Shown: piece after piece, positions 11,235 through 21,845 of the stretch
Layout of the letters: each line of letters begins with the position of its first letter
How positions within the stretch are numbered: the stretch's first letter is position 1
Assembly: GCF_964204645.1 (NCBI RefSeq)
Contig: NC_134025.1
Coordinates: forward strand, 12,901,001-12,965,000
Direction: 5' to 3'
DNA: 64,000 bases
Origin: Tubulanus polymorphus
Taxonomy: Eukaryota > Nemertea > Palaeonemertea > Tubulaniformes > Tubulanidae
Program-made: the position numbers and the translations under genes
Notes under the pieces: generated by a model
The model's database searches: none
What the model saw: the letters and a program-made list of their open reading frames with translations, nothing else
Told to the model about the DNA's origin: nothing

Positions 11235-11610
11235 TCAATCAATTACATTGAATAATATGTCAAAGTCGAAACTTTTGGTTGGTGAAGCGCACAGCCAGTC
11301 TTAAGTTTTAAAGAATAAATAGAGGCGAGTGCCCTTCCCAACTCATATAGAAATCTACATTGTAAAAAAAACATAGGTTTTGCGGGGCACCTGTGTTCGG
11401 CGTGGTGCGTGGCCAAAGAAAATCACCCAAAATATCGAAGATCTATTCGAGCGATGATTCGCCGTGATCATATACGTGTATAGAAAAGGAATTCATTTTT
11501 GCGAAAAAAAACCTGCTTTGGGAGTGTTAATTACAAATTGAAAGCCTTGTTTGTTTTATCTTTCATACGACGATAAATCTTATAGAAGGTGCCCGGAGGA
11601 CGTCCCTTTG
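11235..11610. repeat. dispersed repeat R1 (copy of 15240-15600)
   Basis: Shares GGTGAAGCGCACAGCC, ATAAATAGAGGCGAG, TCTACATTGTAAAAAAAACA, GTGGCCAAAGAAAAT and ATTACAAATTGAAAGCC with 15240-15600 in the same order and orientation, with an estimated 80-85% identity by eye. A shorter relative begins at 13235. Confidence 0.7.
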
Positions 11611-13234
11611 GTAAACGCGTATATGTGGATACTACGAAGTGTCTTCTTAACCGATTCTGACTAGCTGACAAAGTCAGAAAAAAATGACGTCACTTGACGT
11701 CCAGTTTGAAGTTCATGGGGAAATCGGAAGTAGAATTACGTCACGCTAAAATCCGGCAGCCCATTAACTAAAATAAGGCAATTTATGGATCGGGTTATTT
11801 CAGAATTTATTTATTTCATGAAATTTCGAACAAGTTTGGGTCGATGAATAGTTTGACAATGAACCGCGTTGATCGAACGAGTTCGAAAATAGCTGAAATC
11901 CCCTTAGCAACGGGAGCGAATTCATTATAAACAAACCACGCGCCGGCGCCCGGTTCAGCCATCGCAGGTTCGAATCCCGGAGAATTACGCTCTCGCGCGC
12001 GCGTGCGACAGTCAACCCCAGCCGCAGCGCTGAATAATGTAATCATTTATCAAGTTTAATGACCCTAAAACTGCGATGTGTCGCGTTGTCACGATTTGCT
12101 TAACATTTCAAGGCATCGCTGCGGATCGGCGGCACGGTCTCGCTCCGAGGAGCAGCGACATCGCGGTCGGCAAAAACATTAGTCTCCGCCCCTTCTTTCA
12201 CCAAATAAGGAATTCAGTACCGCTGGCCACGTGCACTATTTATTTTGAGCCGTAGATTCCCGGTACTCTACATTCCCCCGAGAATTAGAGACAAATAAAT
12301 ATTTTTCGCGAGAGAAATCAATTTTTGTATTGACATTTGAATTTTACTGCTGATGATTTATTCGATTTTTTTTCTGGCAGAAAAAAATGCGATCGATTCT
12401 TTTCAACGTGTCTTTCATTTTTTCGTGTCTTCCTTTACTTTTCAAATGGAGCTAATCTCTAAATTAACACCAGGTCAAATTCTTCAATCTTGCAAACCGT
12501 CTCAGTTTCACCATAATGTCGGTTTTCACATTTCGGGGTTTACAAAGTGGTTTATAAACCATTGAAAAATTCCTGATACAAATCGAAATAGTAATCTTTT
12601 TAGCAGTGGTAAACCGACCTACCCCGGGTAGCCAAAGACCAGTTTATATTTAGTTAAGAAATGGGTCAAGTTATTTTCATAGAAAATTGAATTTCATTAG
12701 ATCTACAGATGAAATGAACAGGTTCGTCATAATTTTCCTAATCAAAATATAAGCCAAAATTTTTAATAACCAGAAATTAATCGAACCTTAAAGTTGAAGT
12801 TTCATCTTTCTTTCCCCCACCACTTAACTATATGGCATTAGTTTTCATTTTTCCAAGCTTAACAATAAGAATTGATTTAATTTCTTCAATAATTTAATGC
12901 TTGGGGCCCAAATCTACAGAACAATTTCAACATCGAAATATAATTGATAGACTTTAAGAGTTATAGTAAGAGTTTCTTGGCAGTTTCATTGACAACAATT
13001 AATTTTCTCGGTGTTCCTTTAGTCACTGACTTTATATTGAGTGCTTTTGTTACACTCCGTGAACGAGGTTGTTTTTGAATCGTTATGATTTCTTAATCTT
13101 AGTCGTAAAAATTAAATCAAGCTGCAGTGACAAAGCGTCCGTCACTTAGATTTCATCTATTACATATTATGATATTATATACGCACTTATCTGATATTTT
13201 TTACGAACGGCTTTAATAGTTTTATATGTTTTAC
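11611..13234. other. repeat-rich non-coding DNA, no gene seen
   Basis: A GC-rich patch at about 11930-12170 contains GCAGGTTCGAATCCCGG, a perfect tRNA B-box on the plus strand without a matching A-box or cloverleaf, so I call it a tRNA-like relic at most. The rest (12200-13234) is AT-rich without usable open frames. This whole block is absent between the two equivalent segments at 15600/15608. Confidence 0.45.
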
Positions 13235-14300
13235 ACAAGAACTGTGTTCCCAAGTTCTACATTGTAAAAAATGTAGGTTATGCTGAAGGAAGGCACCCGG
13301 TGGCGGGACCACCACCCAAAATATGCTAGATCTTCGAGCGAATCAAGGGACCCGTGATGAAAAAAGAAAAAAAATCATTTTCTGCGAAAAACAACGTGGG
13401 AGTTTGGGAATGTTGATTACATATTGAGAGCCTATTGTTTTATCGATTACACGAAAACAAAATTTTCTGTAGTTAAAGAACGTCAGATTTCTACATTAAA
13501 TCTCATGGCTTCAATAGTTTTATATGTTTTACACTAACGATTTGTTCCTAAGTATTACAACGGGTCGCATGGGTACAGAATTTATGGAACAACGGTATTT
13601 TAAGCACGGATTATTGCATATACGTATTTTACTCGAAGTGGAAAAGGTGAATAACGTTTGAAAAACGGGAGTAAAAAACACATAAAGATACGGTAGGCCT
13701 ATGTTAAAAAACGCACGGCATTTTATTCCCAGGGATTGGCAAAATTTTGAGTTGATTATGCAAAATTTTGAGTTGTTTATTTAGTACTTGTGTGGAGCGG
13801 GACGGTCATTTTGTAACACGCGGACCGCGCGCGCGTGTTATTCTCCGGGACTCGACCCTTAGTGATGCTGTGAAACCGGCGCGCTTGTTATTCTAAAAAA
13901 TTCGACCCGTTGCTAAGGGACTGTGCTTTTTGTGGGATTCAAATCCAGTCTTCCAATCGGTTTCTACGGAGAAATACGAACTAAAAATAACATTTTTTGA
14001 CAATATTTTGAGGATATTCTTTGTAAATATTCTGAAAATTACACAAAATCTTTTTGTTATCCTTCATTCACGTATTTAAACTACCCGCGCGACGCGGCCC
14101 GCAAGTTTCGCCGAAAGTCCGTCCGTGACCGTCATTTTCGTTGCCGCGATTTAGCCAATGCCCATGTGTCCCGGATGTAAACTACACTTTTTGAGAAGGA
14201 CGGTATGGAGAAATATAGAAAATTTGAATTTGCCTCATACGCGCGATTAACTTAAGGAGTTTCCAGCTCGCGCCTTCGGCGCTCGCTGTGCGCTTATCAT
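13235..14300 (+). repeat. direct duplication R2 (paired with 15608-16615)
   Basis: About 1.05 kb matches 15608-16615 along its length, from CCCAAGTTCTACATTGTAAA to GGCGCTCGCTGTGCGCTTAT, with small indels and an estimated 85-90% identity. It includes a CpG-rich patch (13810-13860) and an internal B-box-like TGGGATTCAAATCCAGTC at about 13936. No TIR or open frame found. The nature of the element is unknown. Confidence 0.8.
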
Positions 14301-14362
14301 TGTTTCAGATTCAAAATGTCATCAGTAATTCGGTACATTTCCATTGACATTGGTTAATTTTA

Positions 14363-14704
14363 ACAAAGTGGCTATTTTTACGTCGCCCGTAAGAATTAAC
14401 TTCCAGCTATATTTACGTCCGGGAAGGGATAGGGTTAGGGTAAGGTGAGGCTATATGTAGTTAAAACATTCGGCTGACTGTGAGCGAGCTCGGTGGTCTA
14501 GTGGTATGATACTGCGCTAGTAATATACTGGCCCGGGTTCTAGTCTCTCGATCCGCTCTATTTTTCTCTAACTCTGTTCTCCACACTTTCCTTGAATTTT
14601 CTAAGTCGTGCACCTCTGTACGCATGCGCGTCAATAATTTGCGTACAGACGTAAATATAGCCGGAAGTTAATTCTTACGGGCGACGTAAGAATAGCCACT
14701 TTGT
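14363..14704 (+). mobile_element. 342-bp MITE with ~55-bp TIRs enclosing a tRNA-like sequence
   Basis: TIRs ACAAAGTGGCTATTTTTACG... and ...CCACTTTGT extend about 55 bp with only two or three differences. The element is flanked by a 7-bp repeat, AATTTTA (14356-14362 and 14705-14711), a likely target-site duplication. Inside, near 14489-14565, are a pol III A-box match (TGGTCTAGTGG) and, after the expected distance, CCCGGGTTCTAGTCT, one or two changes from a B-box, followed by TATTTTTC that could act as a terminator. I cannot fold a full cloverleaf. It is a DNA-type MITE by its ends but a SINE by its core. Confidence 0.75.
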
Positions 14705-14761
14705 AATTTTAATATATCTTCAGTAGAAAGATTTTAGCCTGGATTCTGTCATTCTGCAGAT

Positions 14762-15183
14762 GGGTCATCCTTATTACCGAGATGACATATTTTACCGAGA
14801 TGAAATGAAATTTAGCATATTTATCTATTCCTTATCGATTTTAACACTTCAAATCATGTTATATCAGTAATAAATACCTTCTAGAGTCATATTTTACATA
14901 TTTTTTTATTTGAAAAAATTTTGACTTCAAATACGTAAACTCGGTTAGCAATAAAATTTCATTGAATTTGATTGATCGACGATCTCATCTCGGTAAAGTT
15001 AAAAGTTATTTTTCTACAAAAATATCCGACAAAATATGTAAAATATGACTCCAGCAGGCATTCATTACTAATATAATATGATATCAATTGTTAAAATCGA
15101 TAAGGAATAAATAAATATGTTATATTTGATTTCATCTCGGTTGATCTCGGTAAAATACGTCATCTCGGTAATATGGATGACCG
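14762..15183. mobile_element. long inverted-repeat element, arms about 150 bp
   Basis: The left arm beginning GGTCATCCTTATTACCGAGA is complementary to the right arm ending ...GGATGACC over about 150 bp, including the shared blocks TTCCTTATCGATTTTAACA and GAGTCATATTTTACATATTT. The loop is about 100 bp. No coding capacity. It sits between TCATTCTGCAGAT (14749-14761) and CTGCGGATT (15184-15192), the same border motifs as the unrelated element at 8344-10840. Confidence 0.7.
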
Positions 15184-15239
15184 CTGCGGATTGTCAATCA
15201 CGAGAGGTGCGGATCTGCACTTTTACCCTATTTTGCCAA

Positions 15240-16615
15240 TGGCTATATACAAGGCGCCATATATAATATGTCAAAGCCAAAGAACTTGGTGAAGCGCACA
15301 GCCAGATTTAAGTTTTAATGAATAAATAGAGGCGAGCCAGTGCCTCTTCAGTCATAGAATTCTACATTGTAAAAAAAACATAGACGTTTTGTTGAAGGCA
15401 CCTGTATTTGGCGTGGCCTGTGGCCAAAGAAAATTGCCCAAAATATCAAAGATCTATGAGCGATGGTTCGCCGTGATCACTAGAAAAGAATTTCATTTTT
15501 GCGAAAAAACATACTTTGGGAATGTTGATTACAAATTGAAAGCCCGTTTTTGTTATCGTTCTTACGAGATGAATCTTTCTGTGTCGTCAGTACGCCTACA
15601 ATAAATCTTCATGGCTTCCCAAGTTCTACATTGTAAAAAACGTAGCTTGCAACTGGATGGTACCCGGTGTTTGGCGTGACAAAGAAAATCACACAAAATA
15701 TCGTAGATCTTCGAGCGAATTAAGGAACCCGTGATCAAATAAAAAAAAGGAAATTCATTTTCTGCAAAATATGGGAGTTTGGGAATGTCGATTACAAATT
15801 GAGAGCCTATTGTTTTATCGATGATACGATAAAAAATTTTCTGTAGTTAAAAATCGTCAGATTTCTACATTAAATCTCATGGCTTCAATAGTTTTATATG
15901 TTTTACACTAAAAATTTGTTCCTTACTAGTACAACGGGTTGCATGGGTACGGAATTAATGGAACAATGGTATTTTAAATACGGATTGTAGCGTCATGTAG
16001 GCCTATACGAATACTCAACACAGAAAAGGGGAATAACGTTTGAAAAACGGGAGTAAAAGACGCATAAAAAGATAAGATATGTTAAAAACGCACGGCATTT
16101 TACTCCAGGGATTGGCAAAATTTTGAGTTAATCATTCAGTACTTATATTGTAGCGGGACGGTCATTTTGTAACACGCAGTCCGCGCGCGTTATTCTCCGG
16201 GACTCGACCCTAAGCGATGCTTATTATTCTAAAAAATTTGACCTGTTGCTTAGGGACTGTGCTTTTTGTGGGGTTCGAATCCAGTCTTCCAATCGGTTTC
16301 TACGGAGAAATACGAACTGAAAATAAAATTTTTGACATTGTTTTGTGAATATTCTTTGTAAATATTTTGAAGATTTAACAAAATTATCTTGTCATCCTTC
16401 ATTTGTGTATTTAAACTATCCTACGCGGCTCGCAAATTTCGACAGAAAGTCCGTAATTTCCAATTTAGCCAATGCCCATGTGTCCCGGATGTAAACTACA
16501 CTTTTGGAGAAGGGCGGTATGGAGAAATATAGAAAATTTGAATTTGCCTCATACGCACGATTAACTTAAGAAGCTTTCAGCTCGCAGCTCCGGCGCTCGC
16601 TGTGCGCTTATTAAG
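15240..16615 (+). repeat. repeats R3+R4: R1-like (15240-15600) fused to R2-like (15608-16615)
   Basis: The first part matches 11235-11610 and the second matches 13235-14300, but here they are contiguous, whereas in the other copy 1.6 kb separates them. Either the 11.6-13.2 kb block was inserted or it was deleted here. An internal GGGGTTCGAATCCAGTC (about 16276) is a B-box-like motif shared with the other copy. The 71-aa ORF at 15389-15604 is not convincing. Confidence 0.75.
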
Positions 16616-16694
16616 AATTTCGTTTCTTGTTGATGATTTGAAAATGATATTAAATGGTAGGCATGGAAACATATTGTTCAAGTTGATTAAGTCC

Positions 16695-16990
16695 ATGAAA
16701 TGGAGTCTCTTTTCTCTGATTCAAATGAGTTAAAGAAGACTTTGGCAATCCTTCAATATAGTGTGAAAATGATGGTTTATTCAGACTGCACAGTTTCACT
16801 GGTCGTATTGAGACCTATAAGAGGGGTCAACTGTGGTATGTAGTTCCTAATTCCTCAGATGAATACCAAGCAATGAGTAATTCGGGCATTCTGATTGATC
16901 AGACATTCAGGATTTGACAGGTCGACAATGATTCAACAGTCAGGCCCTATACATTGCCCACGATCCCGGCACATCTACATAGGTGAAGAT
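16695..16990 (+). pseudogene. decayed coding fragment, unidentified
   Basis: One frame reads MESLFSDSNELKKTLAILQY...SDCTVSLVVLRPIRG (ATG at about 16699) and, after a one-base shift near 16818, continues YKRGQLWYVVPNSSDEYQAM...ILIDQTFRI, stop, VDNDSTVRPYTLPTIPAH. The continuity of plausible protein text across a frameshift and a stop suggests a pseudogene or inactivated transposon protein. I do not recognise the family. Confidence 0.4.
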
Positions 16991-17900
16991 CCTCACATCT
17001 ATATAGCCTATGGGCCTAGGGGAATATTTTGGAAGCCGTACATTGCCCACGATCCCAGCACCTACATATAGGGTAATGTTAGCCTATATCAGATCAATAA
17101 TGAATCCCTTTATTTAAGACTTATGCATTTAGAGAAGACTATATTGTTATCAACTAACTGATTTCCGACGACAGAGGCAAAATTATTTTCAAAATTTGAC
17201 AAATATTTCTTTGAAACCCAAGCCGTTGTGCCATCGATCCCGCACGCGAGCTTTTGCTGAACATGCCAGATGCCAGTACTGGGTGAATAAGATATGCGAG
17301 TAATCAAGACTTCTATATAATTTGTAAATATGTAAATATGATAAAAATGTAAATACGTCAACTTTTGGGGCCCCATTTTTATCGCAGATACACATCATCA
17401 GTGGCAGTGATTTACTCGCGGATCGGTGATTGCGCATGGTACATTCGCGTCAGCAACGCAGCTACATATGAATGCAATTCGCGGTGTAGGCCTACGCCAG
17501 TGATCAAGCTGATCGTCTCTACCGCACGCTGATAAAATGCACTACCTCGGGCGGTCGCTTAAAGATTTATCATTCAGCAAGTACGGGAATCAACAAATAA
17601 TAATGATTTGTCTGTTTAAAAGCAATATGTTCCAATTATGCCCAGGATACCTCTTCGCTCTGTGATCCGCTACTGAGAATATTTTAGCCAATGTTTGATT
17701 GATTCATTGTAAGTTACTCTGGGAATAGGTAGCTATAGCGCAAACTTGATAACCAGCCAGTACTAATACTTAATTAACTACCCTATTACACCTATGACCC
17801 CTTGATTTCAACCAATGGAGACTGCGGATTTCTTTGAATGCTTTCTTTATTCTATTGTTCTATAAGCTTATCCTAAAACATTCTGCATTTTTCCAAGTCA
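16991..17900. other. non-coding, short duplicated phrase only
   Basis: TACATTGCCCACGATCCC occurs twice (about 16957 and 17037), marking a small local duplication. Two overlapping minus-strand ORFs (17110-17437) have no recognisable features and no splice context. No gene supported. Confidence 0.45.
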
Positions 17901-17912
17901 TCAAATAATTCA

Positions 17913-18075
17913 TAAGGGTTTTCTGTTTCTTCACAGAAAACCCTATTGAAATTCGCGTGATTATTAGGGTTTTCTGTTACATCACAGAAAACCCTATTGA
18001 GATTCGCGTGTTTCTTATTATTATTAGGGTTTTCTGTTATTTCACAGAAAACCCTATTGATATCCGCGTGATTAT
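17913..18075. repeat. three tandem hairpin units (AGGGTTTTCTGT...ACAGAAAACCCT)
   Basis: Three units of about 50-65 bp. Each is a 12-bp inverted repeat around a 4-7 base loop (AGGGTTTTCTGT ... ACAGAAAACCCT) followed by ATTGARATTCGCGTG and an (ATT)n spacer. Each unit can form a stable stem-loop on either strand. Related CAGAAAACC sequence recurs at 23737 and 26659. Probably a MITE end or tandemised foldback repeat. Confidence 0.8.
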
Positions 18076-18084
18076 TATTATTAT

Positions 18085-18640
18085 TATTTTCTTCCACACT
18101 ATTTTTACCAAAAGAACATAGGCTTTGTTACCTTACCGCTGTTTCATATACAATCCATATAATATCGTTCAGCTCGCTGAGATCTACAAATAGCCCGCGT
18201 TTTTTTTCACGAATCATCGTTACAAAAGTGCTGTCGGGCTGTAAACATCGAAAATTTAGCCCCATTCACTGGGGCGACATGTTTTTCGAGTCGTCATCCC
18301 GAAATCAACCCGCAGGCCGACTGTCACTTCGATTATCAATTCAAGTATAAATGAACTTATTTATTGCCGCAGACTTCCTATTCAGTCGCGGTCTTCAAAC
18401 AGTGATTTTAACAATAGCCCATTTTCCTCATCAAATCATATTACCGATACACTGGAAATTTACTACTTTAGATTTTAAAAGCACTGTGGAGCCGTAAACA
18501 TCGACGAATCGACGTGTGTTACTACATCGACGTTCCGGGGATGAGCTGCGAGTTTCTCCTCATCATGAGAATCAAATCGAGTACAAATTAATTTATTACT
18601 ACCAGTGATTTTGCTGCGGGTTTCAAGGAGTTAGTTTAAC
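18085..18640 (+). repeat. dispersed repeat, partner of 23770-24110
   Basis: Blocks shared in order with 23770-24110: GGCTTTGTTACCTTACCGCT (TTCCTTACC in the partner), CAATCC(G/A)TATGATAT(C)-like sequence, GT(C/G)(G/A)AGCCGTAAACATCG and AATCAA(A)T(T)TC-like sequence. The AGCCGTAAACATCGA module also recurs within this block (about 18239 and 18490). Non-coding. Confidence 0.55.
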
Positions 18641-19117
18641 AATACCTATTTTTCTTTACCGAATTAACCGTGTATTTACTAAGATAAATCTTTAGTGTAC
18701 CGGGGAATCGTAGGCCTAAACTAAACAGGCCGAAGAGATATGGCGGAGAAAAGCTGTTATGTCGACGAGGTATCAAAATAAAAGAATATATTACTTTATT
18801 CGGCCGCGGGCTTCAACCATTTATCAATACTCTATATTTCCTACAGTACATACCGATCATTGTCAAATGCACAAGGTATTTACTAAATACAAGTATATAA
18901 CACACTCCTATCCGTATGCTGGACTCACCCTTGACATTCGGAGTAAGCGTTCGTTGTGGGGGAAAGGAGATCGTTCGCTGTGTCGCTTGAAGTGTTTATC
19001 GAGTTTTACGCGACCTTAAGGCTTTAGTATGGTGGCTGATAAGATAAAAAAACACGAATATGCAAATGAGGGCGACATTACGACAAAACGACAAAACTAA
19101 AATAACGCGAGAAAACA
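18641..19117. other. non-coding lead-in to the minisatellite
   Basis: AT-rich sequence with an 86-codon chance ORF (18759-19019). CGACAAAACGACAAAACTAA at 19082-19101 reads like the reverse complement of the array's TTTTGTCG core, so the array may have started from such a seed. Confidence 0.4.
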
Positions 19118-21845
19118 ATGATTTTGATTTTGTCGCCCGCGACAATTCATTATTTTGGTTTTGTCACACGCGACAATTCAATATTTTGGTTTTATCGCCC
19201 GCGACAATTCATTATTTTGGTTTTATCGCTTGAGACAATTCATTATTTTGGTTTTGTCGCCCGCGAAAATTCAATATTTTGGTTTTATCGCCCACGACAA
19301 TTCACTACTTTGGTTTTATCGCCAGCGACAATTCATTATTTTGGTTTTGTCGCCCGCGACAATTCTTCTTTTTGGTTTTGTCGCCCGCGACAATTCATTA
19401 TTTTGGTTTTATATTTTGTTTTTGTCGACAATTTTTTTTTGGTTTTCTCGCCCGCGACAATTCAATATTTAGGTTTTATCGCCTGCGACAATTCAATATT
19501 TTGGTTTTATCGCCTGCGATAATTCATTATTTTGGTTTTGTTGCCCGAGACAATTCATTATTTTGGTTTTATCGCCGGCGACAATTCATTATTACGGTTT
19601 TATCGCCCGCGACAATTCATTATTTTGGTTTTATATTTTGTTTTTGTCGCCTGCGACAATTTTTTTTTGGTTTTGTCGCCCGCGACAATTCAATATTTTG
19701 GTTTTATCGCCTGCAACAATTCAATATTTTGGTTTTGTAGCCCGCGGCAGTTCAATATTTTGGTTTTGTCGCCCGCGACAATTCAATATTTTGGTTTTAT
19801 CGCCCGCGACAATTCGTTACTTTGGTTTTATCTCCAGCGACAATTCGTTATTTTGGTTTTGTCGCCCGCGACAATTCTTCTTTTTGGTTTTGTCGCCCGA
19901 GACAATTCATTATTTTTTCTTAATATTTTGTTTTTGTCGTCCGCGACAATTTTTTTTTGGTTTTGTTGCCCGCGACAATTCAATATTTTGGTTTTGTTGC
20001 CCGCGACAATTCAATATTTTGGTTTTGTCGCCCGCGATAATTCATTATTTTGGTTTTATCGCCCGCGACAATTCAATATTTTGGTTTTGTCGCCCGCGAA
20101 AAATTCAATATTTTGGTTTTATCGCCCACGACAATTCATTACTTTGGTTTTATCGCCAGCGACAATTCATTGTTTTGGTTTTGTCGTCGTGACAATTCAT
20201 TATTTTGGTTTTATATTTTGTTTTTGTCACCCGCGACAATTTTTTTTTGGTTTTCTCGCCCGTGACAATTCAATATTTTGGTTTTATCGCCTGCGACAAT
20301 TCAATATTTTGGTTTAGTCGCACGAGACAATTCATTATTTTGGTTTTATCGCCCGCAACAATTCATTATTTTGGTTTTGTCGCCCGCGACAATTCATTAT
20401 TTTGGTTTTGTCGCACGTGACAATTCAATATTTTGTTTTTGTCGCCCGAGACAATTCATTATTTTGGTTTTATCGCCCACGACAATTCATTACTTTGGTT
20501 TTATCGCCAGCAACAATTCATTATTTTGGTTTTATATTTTGTTTTTGTCGCCCGCGACAATTTTTTTTTGGTTTTGTCGCCCGCGACAATTCAATATTTT
20601 GGTTTTATCGCCCACGATAATTCATTATTTTGGTTTTGTCGCCCGAGACAATTCATTATTTTGGTTTTATCGCCCGCGACAATTTTTTTTTTGGTTTTGT
20701 CGCCCGCGACAATTCAATATTTTGGTTTTATCGCCCGCGATTATTCATTATTTTGGTTTTGTCGCCCGCAACAATTCACCATTTTGGTTTTGTCGCCCGC
20801 AACAATTCATTTTTTTGGTTATGTCGCCCGACAATTCTTATTTTGGTTTTTTCGCCCGCGACAATTCATAAGTTCGGTTTTGTCGCCCGCGACAATTCAA
20901 TATTTTGGTTTTGTCGCCCGCGACAATTCAATATTTTGGTTTTATCGCCCACGACAATTCATTACTTTGGTTTTATCTCCAGCGACAATTCATTATTTTG
21001 TATTTGTCGCCCGCGACAATTTTTTTTTGGTTTTGTTGCCCGCGACAATTCATTATTTTGGTTTAATCGCCCGCGACAATTCAATATTTTGGTTTTATCG
21101 CCCGCGATAATTCATTATTTTGGTTTTATCGCCCGCGACAATTCATTATTTTGGTTGTGTCGCCCGAGACAATTCATTATTTTGGTTTTATCACCAGCGA
21201 CAATTCATTATTTTGGTTTTATCGCCCGCGACAATTCATTATTTTGGTTTTGTCGCCCACGAAAATTCACCATTTTGGTTTTGTCCCCTGGACAATTCAC
21301 CATTTTGGTTTTGTCGCCCGCGACAATTCATTATTTTGGTTTTGTCGCCCCGACAATTCTTTTTTTGGTTTTGTCGCCCGCGACAATTCATTAGTTTGGT
21401 TTTATCTCCCGCGACAATTCAATATTTTGGTTTTATTGCCCGCGACAATTCATTACTTTGGTTTTATCTCCAGCGACAATTCATTATTTTGGTTTTGTCG
21501 CCCGCGACAATTCTTCTTTTGGTTTTGTCGCCCGCGACAAATCATTATTTTGGTTTTATCGCCCGCGACAATTCAATATTTTGGTTTTATCGTCCGCGAT
21601 AATTTTGTCCCACGAGACAATTCATTATTTTGGTTTTATCGCCCGCAACAATTCATTATTTTGGTTTTGTCGCCCGCGACAATTCGTTATTTTGGTTTTG
21701 TCGCACGTGACAATTCAATTTTTTTGTTTTTGTCGCCCGAGACAATTCATTATTTTGGTTTTATCGCCCGTGACAATTCATAGTTTGGTTTTATCGCCCC
21801 CGACAATTCATTAGTTTGGTTTTGTCGCCCGCGACAATTCTTTTT
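19118..21845 (+). repeat. 31-bp minisatellite, ~88 units, open in all three plus-strand frames
   Basis: The consensus unit is GGTTTTGTCGCCCGCGAC plus AATTCATTATTTT (31 bp). Variants alternate TCATT/TCAAT and GTCGCC/ATCGCC. The GTCGCCCGCGAC part is self-complementary. A variant containing TATATTTTGTTTTTGTCG recurs near 19405, 19628, 19918, 20208 and 20530, suggesting a higher-order period near 290 bp in the middle of the array. Because 31 is not a multiple of 3 and the unit has no stop, each frame cycles through the same 31 residues, giving overlapping ORFs of up to 261 codons. These are artefacts of the repeat, not genes. Confidence 0.95.

Noticed and set aside
11930-12010. tRNA or rRNA-like GC-rich patch
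   Set aside because: Only the B-box matches; no cloverleaf or rRNA core could be drawn.
14431-14445. TTAGGG telomere-like sequence
   Set aside because: Only one exact hexamer with degenerate neighbours, inside a MITE.
17110-17437. Two overlapping 82-88-codon minus-strand ORFs
   Set aside because: No recognisable motif, no splice context, overlapping frames; chance ORFs in AT-rich DNA.
19118-21845. Many overlapping ORFs of 70-261 codons (aromatic repeat proteins)
   Set aside because: They are translations of a 31-bp minisatellite in all three frames; no start context, no splice sites, same peptide in every frame.
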